A stretch of DNA of 64,000 nt from Phormidesmis priestleyi BC1401 (GTDB taxonomy: Bacteria > Cyanobacteriota > Cyanobacteriia > Leptolyngbyales > Leptolyngbyaceae), in contig NZ_LXYR01000024.1 in NCBI RefSeq assembly GCF_001650195.1, forward strand, positions 1 to 64,000, read 5' to 3'. A program made the position numbers and the translations under genes. Below are positions 27,644 to 37,500 of this stretch, piece after piece (position 1 is the stretch's first letter; the number at the start of each line of letters is the position of its first letter). Under the pieces are notes generated by a model, which was given only the letters and a program-made list of their open reading frames with translations, did not search any database and had not been told where the DNA came from.

Positions 27644-29071
27644 ATGGCTGAGACAGCACAAGAAATTCTAAAGATGATTGAGGATCAGAATATTGAACTG
27701 ATTGACCTCAAGTTTGTAGATCTTTATGGAATCTGGCAGCATTGTACGTTTCACAAAAGCTTAATTGAGGAAGAATCGTTTCTCAATTCTGGTGGCGTAG
27801 CCTTCGATGGCTCTAGCATCCGAGGCTGGAAAGCCATCAACAGCTCTGACATGGCGATGGTGCCCGACCCCACAACTGCTTGGATGGACCCTTTCATGGA
27901 AGTGCCCACTCTAAGCATGGTTTGCACGATCGTAGACCCTCGCACCGGGCAGATGTATGAACGCGACCCTCGATCGATCGCCCAAAAAGCCGTTGACTAT
28001 CTCATCTCGACGGGCATTGGCGATAAGGTCTTCTGCGGACCTGAACCCGAATTTTTTATCTTTGATCATGTTCGCTATGGGCAAGAGGGTCACACGGGCT
28101 ATTATGCCGTTGATTCGAGCGAAGGGGCTTGGAACTCAGGCAATTCAGACGCTAGCGGCAACTTGGGCTTCAAAATTAGCAAGAAGCGCGGATATTTTCC
28201 GACGGCTCCTTCAGATATGCTGCAAGACATCCGAACTGAGATGCTGCTGACGATGGCAAAATGCGGGGTGCCGATCGAGAAGCATCACCACGAAGTCGCT
28301 GCTGGCGGACAGTGTGAACTAGGCATTCGCTACTCTGACTTGGTGCACGCGGCTGATTATGTGATGACCTACAAATATGTCGTCAAGAACGTCGCTCGTA
28401 AACATGGCAAAACAGCGACCTTTATGCCCAAACCAATCCACGATGACAACGGCTCTGGAATGCACAGCCATATCTCAATCTGGAAGGATGGACAACCGTT
28501 GTTTGCAGGCGATCAATATGCAGGCTTGAGCCAAATGGCGCTGCACTTCATCGGCGGTTTGATCCGACACGCGCCTTCACTTTTGGCTTTTACTAACCCT
28601 TCGGTGAATTCTTACAAGCGATTGGTTCCTGGCTTTGAAGCTCCGGTGAATCTGGCATACTCGGCGGGTAATCGATCGGCATCGATTCGGATTCCGCTCT
28701 CTGGCAGCAATCCCAAAGCCAAGCGGCTAGAGTTCCGATGTCCTGACGCGTCGAGCAACCCTTACCTCACGTTTGCGGCGATGCTTTGCGCGGGTCTAGA
28801 TGGCATCAAAAACCAGATTGATCCGGGCGAACCTCTAGACGTAGACATCTACGAAATGAGCAAAGAGGAATTGGCAAAAGTGCCCAAAGCTCCTGCTAGT
28901 CTTGCCGAAGCGCTGGCGAATCTGGAGAGAGATCACGAATTTCTCACAGCGGGCGGTGTCTTCCCCGAAGACTTTATCTATAACTGGATTGCGATGAAGA
29001 TCGAGGGCGAAGTCAAGCCTATCAGCAAATTGCCGACTCCCTACGAGTTTGAGTTGTATTACGACTGCTAA
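27644..29071 (+). CDS. glnA: Glutamine synthetase type I
   Basis: 475-residue GlnA, condensing ammonium and glutamate to glutamine, the main ammonium-assimilation step. Beta-grasp domain (about 15-100, with [12 protein letters not shown]), catalytic domain with EPEFFIFD, the [15 protein letters not shown] nucleotide-site signature and the NRSASIRIP loop. Ribosome-binding site AAGGAG lies 7 bases before the ATG. It is preceded by an NtcA promoter and followed by a terminator, then by a glutamine riboswitch controlling a small protein gene. Cyanobacterial enzymes of this type are usually inactivated by small IF proteins rather than by adenylylation; no IF gene was recognised here. Confidence 0.98.
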   Translation: MAETAQEILKMIEDQNIELIDLKFVDLYGIWQHCTFHKSLIEEESFLNSGGVAFDGSSIRGWKAINSSDMAMVPDPTTAWMDPFMEVPTLSMVCTIVDPRTGQMYERDPRSIAQKAVDYLISTGIGDKVFCGPEPEFFIFDHVRYGQEGHTGYYAVDSSEGAWNSGNSDASGNLGFKISKKRGYFPTAPSDMLQDIRTEMLLTMAKCGVPIEKHHHEVAAGGQCELGIRYSDLVHAADYVMTYKYVVKNVARKHGKTATFMPKPIHDDNGSGMHSHISIWKDGQPLFAGDQYAGLSQMALHFIGGLIRHAPSLLAFTNPSVNSYKRLVPGFEAPVNLAYSAGNRSASIRIPLSGSNPKAKRLEFRCPDASSNPYLTFAAMLCAGLDGIKNQIDPGEPLDVDIYEMSKEELAKVPKAPASLAEALANLERDHEFLTAGGVFPEDFIYNWIAMKIEGEVKPISKLPTPYEFELYYDC

Positions 29072-29103
29072 ATGGCGATCGTGAATCAGCCGTTTAATTG
29101 ATC

Positions 29104-29143
29104 AAATCCCCTGACAGAATCTTCTGTTGGGGGATTTGCTTTG
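29104..29143 (+). terminator. glnA terminator
   Basis: AAATCCCC with TGACAGAA pairs with TTCTGT and GGGGATTT about a two-base loop, giving a long stem 33 bases after the glnA stop. The following T-tract is short (GCTTT), so it may be partial. Confidence 0.7.
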
Positions 29144-29252
29144 GAATAGGTTGCAATGGGTGTGATGCCAAATTGATCTACGGGGTTGATTCTTAAATTT
29201 TGTAAAATTAGGGTTTTCTGGATTCAATTTTGTTATATTGGATACAGAAATC

Positions 29253-29332
29253 AATCGTTCATCTTCTTCAGAAATCGAATTTGTTCTGTTTTTGAAGAGA
29301 CGGAAGTAGGGAAGTCCCGAAGGAACGCGCCT
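29253..29332 (+). promoter_or_regulatory. Glutamine riboswitch (glnA RNA motif)
   Basis: The leader of the 50-residue gene matches the cyanobacterial glutamine riboswitch. ATCGTTCATC opens the closing stem, GACGGAAGTAGG (about 29299-29310) and CCGAAGGAACGC (about 29318-29329) are the conserved core and 3' strand, and CGTTC pairs with GAACG. A -10-like TATATT (29234-29239) lies just upstream, so transcription would start about at the aptamer. In characterised cases glutamine binding turns expression on; this is expected but not shown here. Confidence 0.9.
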
Positions 29333-29366
29333 CCTGTTTACTACAACTTTTCAAGAGGTAAGCGCC

Positions 29367-29519
29367 ATGAAACGGTTTAACCAACCCAACAAATCTCAGA
29401 TCGTAGACGTGAGTGATGACACCGTTGCATTCATGCTGGCTAACGGTTTTTCTACAGACGGAAACTGGTATAAGTGGCACAAAAATCGCCATCAGCAGCC
29501 CAAAGTGACTGATCACTAA
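29367..29519 (+). CDS. 50-residue basic protein under glutamine riboswitch
   Basis: Small gene starting ATG at 29367 with AGAGG about 8 bases upstream. The product starts MKRFNQPNKSQIVDVSDDTV, has a central FMLANGF-type motif, and ends in a tryptophan- and histidine-containing basic tail (WYKWHKNRH). The length (50) and the control element are reminiscent of PirA, a 51-residue PII-interacting regulator of arginine synthesis known from Synechocystis. The sequence identity could not be checked, and it does not resemble the IF7/IF17 glutamine synthetase inhibitors as remembered. A role in feedback on nitrogen assimilation is inferred from the riboswitch and from glnA 295 bases upstream. Confidence 0.75.
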   Translation: MKRFNQPNKSQIVDVSDDTVAFMLANGFSTDGNWYKWHKNRHQQPKVTDH

Positions 29520-29573
29520 AAGACTGCGATTTTGAAACTTCAAAATTGACTCACGATTTTAATTCTTGACTTT

Positions 29574-29607
29574 GGCGATCGCACTTTTCAGCGATCGCCA
29601 TTTTTTA
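29574..29607 (+). terminator. Terminator built from two HIP1 octamers
   Basis: GGCGATCGC (29574-29582) pairs perfectly with GCGATCGCC (29591-29599) across an 8-base loop, followed by ATTTTTT. A strong intrinsic terminator 55 bases after the small gene, each arm containing a HIP1 octamer. Confidence 0.85.
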
Positions 29608-29698
29608 TTACAAAATCTGCAAATAGTGCATGATACTGACTCCTAAGATTCGTTACACTTAGTTACAAGTCGTCGATCGCGAGTCTCTTAAAGTCATC

Positions 29699-30817
29699 AT
29701 GCCCGACACAATCACAAAGCTGGCATATCAAACGTTTCAGCAAAGCAAAAGCTACTTTGGTTTAGCGCATAAAATCTTTAGCACCCAAGTGCTAAATTTC
29801 ATGGCTCCCCCGCCAGAAAAACGAACAATTTCACTGGCTCCTGAATTGCTGCTCAAGATTCAACAGCGGTTTAATCAGATTCTTGACGCTGACTGGCAAG
29901 ACGCAGAAAAAGGCGTTTACCCAGAAAGCATTTTGTTTGATAACCCGTGGGGAGATTTCTTTCGGTTTTATCCGGCTGTCTGGCTAGATATGCCTCGGAT
30001 TTGGGAGCGGGCGAACCAAAAGCGCTACCAGGAGTTTTCATCAGAGGTCGAGACGAGTGGCTACCCTAGCTACTATGTGCAAAACTTTCATCATCAGACT
30101 GACGGCTATCTCAGCGATATGTCGGCAAATCTCTATGACTTGCAGGTAGAGCTGCTGTTCAATGGGGCGGCAGATGCGATGCGTCGTCGAATCTTGGCTC
30201 CTTTAAAGGAAGGTCTACAAGCGTTTAGCTCTGTTGAGCCTCGGCAAATTAAGATTCTAGATATTGCAAGCGGCACAGGTCGCACGTTAAGAATGCTTCG
30301 CGGGATGTTGCCGAAAGCCTCTCTTTATGGAGTCGATCTCTCTCCTGCTTATCTAAGGAAGGCAAATCAGTTGCTTTCTCAGACTCCGGGTGAGTTGCCT
30401 CAACTCATTCAAGCTAATGGTGAAGAATTGCCTTACTTAGAGAACTATTTTCACGCAGTGACCTGTGTGTTCTTGTTCCACGAGTTGCCTCCTCAAGCAC
30501 GTCAGAATGTAATTGACCAAGCTTTTAGAGTGGTCAAACCGGGTGGCACGTTTGTGATTTGCGATTCAGTTCAGGTGAGCGATTCGCCAGATTTAGCCCT
30601 CATCATGGAAGGCTTCTCAGACACCTTCCATGAGCCTTATTATCGTCACTATATGAATGACGACTTGGTTGCTCGTTTGCACAGCGCTGGCTTCACCGAG
30701 GTCTCAACGCAGGTGCATTTCATGAGTAAATATCTGGTCGCTCATAAACCGACTGAAAGCTCTCAAGACCAGACGGCTCAAAATCCTGAGCAACAGGTGA
30801 TTCCTTTAGGAGTCTAG
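29699..30817 (+). CDS. Class I SAM-dependent methyltransferase
   Basis: 372-residue protein. A long N-terminal region (1-about 170) of unknown fold precedes a Rossmann methyltransferase domain (about 175-300) with motif I ILDIASGTGRTLRML, acidic motif II YGVDLS and an FLFHELPPQARQNV post-motif, close to UbiE/ubiquinone-type methyltransferases. The substrate is unknown. No membrane segment. It is monocistronic and ends just before a symmetrical terminator shared with the tRNA-Leu gene. Confidence 0.88.
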   Translation: MPDTITKLAYQTFQQSKSYFGLAHKIFSTQVLNFMAPPPEKRTISLAPELLLKIQQRFNQILDADWQDAEKGVYPESILFDNPWGDFFRFYPAVWLDMPRIWERANQKRYQEFSSEVETSGYPSYYVQNFHHQTDGYLSDMSANLYDLQVELLFNGAADAMRRRILAPLKEGLQAFSSVEPRQIKILDIASGTGRTLRMLRGMLPKASLYGVDLSPAYLRKANQLLSQTPGELPQLIQANGEELPYLENYFHAVTCVFLFHELPPQARQNVIDQAFRVVKPGGTFVICDSVQVSDSPDLALIMEGFSDTFHEPYYRHYMNDDLVARLHSAGFTEVSTQVHFMSKYLVAHKPTESSQDQTAQNPEQQVIPLGV

Positions 30818-30834
30818 TTTTTGGCTTTAACGAA

Positions 30835-30866
30835 AAGAAGGCACTCCGATCGGAGTGCCTTCTTTA
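30835..30866. terminator. Bidirectional terminator
   Basis: AAAGAAGGCACTCC and GGAGTGCCTTCTTT form a near-perfect palindrome with A- and T-tracts on either side. It serves the methyltransferase (plus) and the tRNA-Leu (minus), which converge here. Confidence 0.85.
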
Positions 30867-30869
30867 ATA

Positions 30870-30950
30870 TGCGGATGGCGAGACTCGAACTCGCAAGGCA
30901 AAGCCACACGCACCTCAAGCGTGCGCGTATACCAATTCCGCCACATCCGC
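30870..30950 (-). tRNA. tRNA-Leu (anticodon GAG)
   Basis: Minus-strand class II tRNA. The acceptor stem GCGGATG pairs with CATCCGC, the anticodon stem CACGC/GCGTG encloses loop TTGAGGT (anticodon GAG), a long variable arm follows (typical of leucine), and the T arm has GAGTTCGAGTCTC. The discriminator base is A. CCA is not encoded. Confidence 0.95.
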
Positions 30951-31088
30951 ACGAGCTGGCTATGATGCCAAAGCGCAAGTTAGGTGACTTGAGCCTCAAC
31001 AAGCATAGCAAAAAGAACGCCAATTCATCACAAAGATAGACTGAGATTGTCAAAATTCCTGATATTCGGTTCGCGAGGCGTGGGAGCG

Positions 31089-31181
31089 CTACAGTGATTT
31101 GCGATCGCGCAACCCCTGAATCTCTGCTGCCAAATTGCGACGAGCAGAAAATTCTAGCTTGTCAAACATCTGCTCAATGAT
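31089..31181 (-). pseudogene. C-terminal fragment of an unidentified gene
   Basis: A 30-codon open stretch ending at a TAG (31089-31091) reads EQMFDKLEFSARRNLAAEIQ-like helical sequence and then LRDRKSL. Its upstream side runs straight into repeat-like CCCTCTAACCCC sequence, so the rest of the gene seems lost. The parent family is not recognised. The remaining bases of the 618-base gap hold the repeat at 31345 and flanking direct repeats. Confidence 0.35.
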
Positions 31182-31300
31182 ATGAGGGAGGGGTTAGAGG
31201 GCACTCTCTGTAAGGCAAAGAAACGGAGCAAAAAATCTCCAGTGGCTTCCGCTCCATTCAGGTGCCCAGATGTTTTACCGCACTCGGAGTGACATCGTTG

Positions 31301-31495
31301 CCTCAAATTTATAGTTGCTGAATTGATGGATGAATTGCTAGATCGACCCTCACCCTAGCCCTCTCCCAGGAGGAGAGGGGACAAGATCTTTAGCTCCCTT
31401 CTTCTTGAGGAGAAGAGTTGGCGAGGGCTTCGCCCCACTTCGTGAGGGCAGTTCATACCTGCACTCAGCAACGCCCCTCAAGTTTATAGTTGCTG
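31301..31495. repeat. Dispersed palindromic repeat with flanking direct repeats
   Basis: The core (about 31345-31450) begins GACCCTCACCC, has CTCTCC/GGAGAGG stems and ends GTGAGGGC, as at 8053. It is flanked by direct repeats CCTCAAATTTATAGTTGCTG (31301-31320) and CCTCAAGTTTATAGTTGCTG (31476-31495), 19 of 20 bases alike, which could be an insertion footprint or part of a bigger composite repeat. Confidence 0.6.
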
Positions 31496-31568
31496 CCCCA
31501 CATCCCATCTCGTGATAAGCAGGGTAGGCTGACTGAAGATTAAATGAAAAATAAAACCTTTATAAATC

Positions 31569-34500
31569 ATGTTCACTCGTGCCACGGCGCTTACTTCGCT
31601 AGAACTGAAGACTGCAATTATTCAAAATCCCTTAGTGGTTGCACCTAATACGATCGTGATAGATGCGATCGCCCAAATGAGCGGTGTGCGATCTCACGGC
31701 AACGCCCCTAGAACAGCAGATGGTCAATCAGACGACCTCCAAGAGGCGCGGTCTAGCTGCGTGGTTGTGGTGGAAGACGATCGAGTCGTTGGCATTTTGA
31801 CCGAGCGCGACGTGGTGCGCCTGAGCGCCCAGCAGCAACCCCTCGATCGCCGGGTGATGCGACAGGTGATGACCCATCCGGTTGCCACCCTGCGCGAGTC
31901 TGCCTTTAGCGATTTGTTTTTTGCCCTTAACCTGCTCCAGCACTACCACATTCGTCATTTGCCCATCTTAGATCAGCAGGATCGCCTAGTGGGGTTGGTG
32001 ACCCATAAGAGTTTGCTGCAAGCTCTCAACTCGCCAAGCCTACAGATGGTAGAGGGTTTGGAAGAAAAAATAGCGCACCTGGAGGCAGAAAATGTGGCTT
32101 TGCTAAAAAGTCATACCCTTGAGCTAGAGCAACAGGCGGCAGCCCGAACAACCGACCTCAAGACCAAAGCAGAACGGGAGAAATTACTCGCACTTGCCGC
32201 GCAGTTGCAGGAGGAACTGGCAGAACGGCAGCGGGCAGAGGTACTGAGTCAACACCAATTGGCAGAACTGACCAAATGGCGCGATCGCTATGAGTTAGCA
32301 GGGCAAGCAAGTGGGCAAATGCTCTATGAATACGATTTCATTCGTGATTTCATTACTTGGGGCGCAAACATAGAGCAAATCCTGGGCTACCCGTCTTCGG
32401 CATTACCGACCCATCTAGCGGGTTGGCGGGCTTTGGTTCATCCAGATGATCAGACGACACTTGACCTGTCAACCCAACAAGCCATTGCTGACAAAACTCC
32501 TTTTTTTGCCCAGTATCAAGTTCAGCATCAACTGGGGCATTACATCTGGATCGAAGATCGGAGTCAATGGCTGATTAACGACCAGGGCGAGACGATGGGC
32601 GTAATTGGCATGGTGGCTGACATTAGCGATCGCAAGCAAGCAGAAACTCGGCTGCGAGAGAGCGAACAGCGCTATGCCACCCTTGCGGCAACGGCTCCAG
32701 TGGGGATCTTTCGTACCGATGCTGTGGGCAACTACACCTATGTCAACGATCGCTGGTCTCAGATCACCGGGTTCGCTCTAAAAGCCGCTGTTGGAGAGGG
32801 ATGGCAACAAGCACTGCACCCCGACGACCACAGCCGAATTGTCGCTGAATGGTGTCAATCTACCCAAGAGAATCGCCCTTTTCGGCTTGAATACCGCTTC
32901 CAACGTCCTGACGGTGGGGTGACGTGGGTATATGGACAGTTTGTTGCCGAACGAGACGAGGTGGAAACAGTCATCGGCTATGTCGGCACAGTCACCGATA
33001 TTAGCGATCGTAAGCGATCGAAAGAGGCACTCCAAAAAAGTGAAGCCCATCAACGAGCTTTAGTGAGCGCCATCCCCGACTTGATCATCCGGATGAACCG
33101 AGCGGGGATACACCTAGAATTTGTAGCGACTCCCAACTTTCATGTATTGGGCAATCTGCTTGAGATGGTGGGAACCCATGTGTCTGATAGCTTACCTTTT
33201 GACATGGCGCAAAAACGCCTGAAATTTATTCAACTAACGCTACAAACGAATTCTATTCAAATTTATGAACAAGACTTCTCTATTGAAGGCAGAACGCAGT
33301 TTGAAGAGGTGCGGGTTGTTCCTTATGGCGAAGACGAAGTGATGGTTTTAGTGCGTGACATTAGCGATCGCAAGCAAGCCGAATTTGCCCTCAAGCAAAG
33401 CGAAGCCAAAAGCAAAGCCGTCTTAGCAGCCATTCCTGATCTGATGTTTCGGGTTGGGTCTGATGGGGTTTATCGCAGCTATGGCATCCCAAATCGGGAT
33501 TTTGATATGTTATCTCAAGACGCTGATCCCACAGGTCGATCGATGGCTGATATGCTGCCAGCAGAGCTTGTCGATCGCCAGTTGCACTATTTGCAGAAAG
33601 CCTTGCGGACGGGCGAGTTGCAGGTGTATGAGCAGCAAGTCCAAGTGGGCGATCGGCTTCAAGATGAAGAGGTTAGAGTCATCAAGAGTGGCGATGATGA
33701 GGTTCTCTTTATGACTCGCGATATTAGCGATCGCAAGCAGGCAGAAACTGCTCTGCGCTGCCTCATAGAAAGCACTGCCTCTGTCACAGGTAAAGACTTC
33801 TTCTCAACATTGGCGCAGCAGTTAATGCTGGCACTGAAGGTGCAACATGTCCTAGTGACTAAACTCGTGGGCGATCATCTGCAAACACTGGCATATTGGA
33901 AAGATGACGAGATGCAGCCAGAGATCACGTTTGCACTGGCAAATACCCCCTGCGGGACTAGCGCGATCGAACAAGGGCAGTTCCATTGTCCTACAGGGCT
34001 TCAACAACGCTTCTCTGAATATCCTCTCGTTCAGTCCTTGCAGGCGGACAGCTATCTGGGCATTCCGATTACAAGCACCAACGGTCAGCCACTAGGCTGT
34101 CTCTGCATTCTAGACAATAAGCCTATGGAAGATATTCAGTGGGCAGAGGCGTTTTTACGCATCTTTGCAACGAGAGCAGCCGCAGAGTTAGAACGGCAGC
34201 AAGCCACTGAATCGTTGGAACAACTGAACCAGGAGTTAGAAGATCGGGTAGAACAACGCACATCCGCTCTCCGCAGCAGCGAAGCAACCCTGAGTGCCTT
34301 CTTTGACCAGGCAGCAGTTGGCATGAATTTGGCAACCCCGGATGGACAGTATGTAAAGGTCAACCAAAAACTGTGTGACATTCTAGGCTACACCCAGGAA
34401 GAGTTGTTGACTAAGAATTTCAAGGATATTTTCCATCCAGAAGAGGAAGACAGGGCGCAAGCAGAACGGCAGCAACTGTATGCTGGAGCCATCGATTCCT

Positions 34501-37500
34501 TTTCCATCGAAAGGCGCTACTTGCACAAAGACGGTAGTGCAGTTTGGATCAGTCTCACGGTCTCTTTAATCTACAAGCCATCCGGTGAACCAAATTATTC
34601 GATCGGAGTGGTGGAGGAGATTGGCGATCGCAAACGAGCAGAAGAAGCGTTACAACAGAGCGAAGAAAAGTTTCGTCAGATTGCCGAACATATTCAGAGC
34701 GTTTTCTGGGTGAGTAGTGCCGATTACAGCGAGACCATCTATGTTAGCCCTGCCTATGAGACAATTTGGGGACGCTCCTGCAACTCGCTTTACGCTTTGC
34801 CGCAGTCCTTTACCGATGCAGTCCACCCCAAAGACCAGACGCGGATTTTGGCGCTTCTTGCAGAGCGAATGGAGGGATATGACGAGGAGTATCGTATTCT
34901 TCAGCCCGATGGAACATTGCGTTGGATTCACGATCGCGCCTTCCCCATCCATAACGCCCAAGGAGAAGTCTATCGTCTCGCTGGGATTGCAGAAGATATC
35001 ACCGATCGCAAGCAAGCCGAAGAAACCCTCAATCGCCAGTTAGCTTTGATCGAAGCCTCGATCGACGGCATTGTCATGCTCAACACTAACGGCGAATACA
35101 CCTACTTAAACGAAGCCCAGGTCAAACTATTTGGCTATGACTGTGCTGAAGAACTCCTGGGTAAACCCTGGCAAACGCTTTGTTCGCCAGCCGAGATGAG
35201 CCGCTTTAAACAAGATATTTTTCCCGTATTAGTTGAAACGCGGGCTTGGCGTGGAGAAGCGATCGCAATTCGACGCGATGGCAGCACCTTCGACAATGAA
35301 GTGTCTCTCACCCTCACCCCCACTGGAGAAGCGATTTGTGTTTGTCGTGATATCAGCGATCGTAGACAAGCAGAGTTAGAAATCATCCGCAACCGCGATC
35401 TACGAGAAGCCATTTTTAACGAATCAGCCGATGCAATCTTTTTGGTGAATGTAGAACCCTCAATCACGCTCGACTGCAATCGTCGTGCCGTAGAGTTGTT
35501 TGAAGCGTCTGGCAAAGACGAGTTGTTGTACATCGAAGGTCATATGCTACAACGCCATCAGTTTACAGAGGAAGAACTGAAGTTAATTTCTCAAGAGATA
35601 AAAGATAAGGGCTTTTGGAGCTGCGAAGTCGAATATATCACCCGTAAAGGCAACCCGTTTTGGGGTAACCTAGCAGCAAAGCGAATTAGTATCGCAGGGC
35701 GGGTAATGAATTTGGTGCGAGTGACAGATATCAGCAAGCGAAAGCAGTCAGAACTGTTGTTGAAAGCGCAGCAGGAGTTTCTCCGTCGTCTCATTGATAC
35801 CGTTCCCAATCTGATTTTTGTGAAAGACTGGCAAGGGCGATTTACGCTGGTAAATCAGGCAACTGCCAATGTCTACCAATCTACAATCGCAGACCTAATT
35901 AGCAAAACAGATGCCGATTTCCATTCAAACACAAAAGAAGTTGAGCAATTTTTGGCAGTCGATCTAGAGGTGATGACCACAATGACTACAAAGGTTTTAG
36001 AAGAAACAGTTACCTCTCCTGACGGAAAACAGTTCTATTTTCAAACCATCAAGACCCCGATCGTGTCTGCGGATGGGCACTCTAGAGAGATTTTGGGAGT
36101 CGCAACCGATATTAGCGATCGCAGACAAATAGAAGAACAACTGCGTAGAAGCGAAGCCTACCTGCTTGAAGCGCAGCGCATTGCCCACGTTGGAAGCTGG
36201 GAGTTTGACCTGGCAACCCAAAAAATTACTTGGTCAGCCGAGACCTTTCGGATGTTTGGACGTGATTCTGCACAGCAGGAGCCAACCTATAAAGAACTGA
36301 TGCAGTCCATTCATAGCGACGATCGCGATCGTTACAAAGCAATTTTGCGACGGACGATCAAGCAAGTGCAGCCATTTGAACTAGAGAATCGAGTGCTGCG
36401 ACCCGATAATTCTATGGTTTATGTGCTGGTAAAAGGGCAGCCCATCCTAGATGAAACGGGCAAGCTTCTCAGTTTTCTGGGCACCGTTTTAGACATCACA
36501 AGCCGCAAACAGTCTGAGGAGCAGTTGCGGCAAACCAACGAGCAACTTGCCCGCACGACTCGCCTCAAAGATGAATTCCTCGCCAACATGAGCCACGAAC
36601 TCCGCACTCCCCTCAACGCCATCTTGGGCATGACTGAGGGACTGCAAGATCGCGTCTTTGGCACGATCAATGAGCGACAGATCAAAGCCCTACAAACCAT
36701 CGAGCGCAGCGGCTCCCATTTGCTAGAGCTAATCAATGACATTCTTGACATCGCTAAAATTGAGTCGGGTCAGTTAGAGCTAGACTGCACCCCCACCGCC
36801 GTGATTTTACTTTGCCAATCGAGTCTGGCGTTTGTCAGCCAACAAGCGCTAAAAAAACGCATCCAGATAGAGATTAAACTGCCCCCCAATCTACCCAACT
36901 TGTCGGTGGATGGACGACGCATCCGCCAAGTTTTGATTAACCTGGTTGACAATGCGGTCAAGTTTACCCCAGACGAAGGACGCATCACTCTAAAAGTCAG
37001 CCATCAGCAGACCCCTGCCGACCTAGAATCCGCCGATTCCTCACCCCAAAATTTCCTGCGAATTGCGGTCATTGATACGGGCATTGGCATTGCCTCAGAA
37101 GATATCAACAAACTGTTTCAGCCCTTTGTCCAGATCGATAGCGCCCTCAACCGCCAATATCAGGGCACAGGCTTGGGGCTTGCCCTAGTGAAACGCATCG
37201 TCGAACTCCACGGAGGGCAAGTAGGGCTAACCAGCGAGGTGGGGGTGGGAAGCTGCTTCACGATCGACCTTCCCTGTGCTGCGGTGCCATTCTCTCCGGG
37301 GCTAGAAACCCAGCTAAAACCCGACACTGCACCGAGCCAGCGAGCAGAGGCACCCCCCTTAATCTTGCTTGCAGAAGACAACGAAGCCAATACCATGACG
37401 CTTTTGAGCTACCTAAAAGCAAACGGCTATCAGGTTCTTTTAGCAAAAAACGGACAGGAGGCAGTCGCCCTAGCTCAGTCTGAGACCCCTGATTTGATTT

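Noticed and set aside
29268-29543. 91-residue minus-strand open frame
   Set aside because: It lies across the glutamine riboswitch and the 50-residue gene on the other strand, both better supported.
30814-31053. Open frames on both strands across 30814-31053
   Set aside because: They run over the tRNA-Leu gene and the bidirectional terminator.
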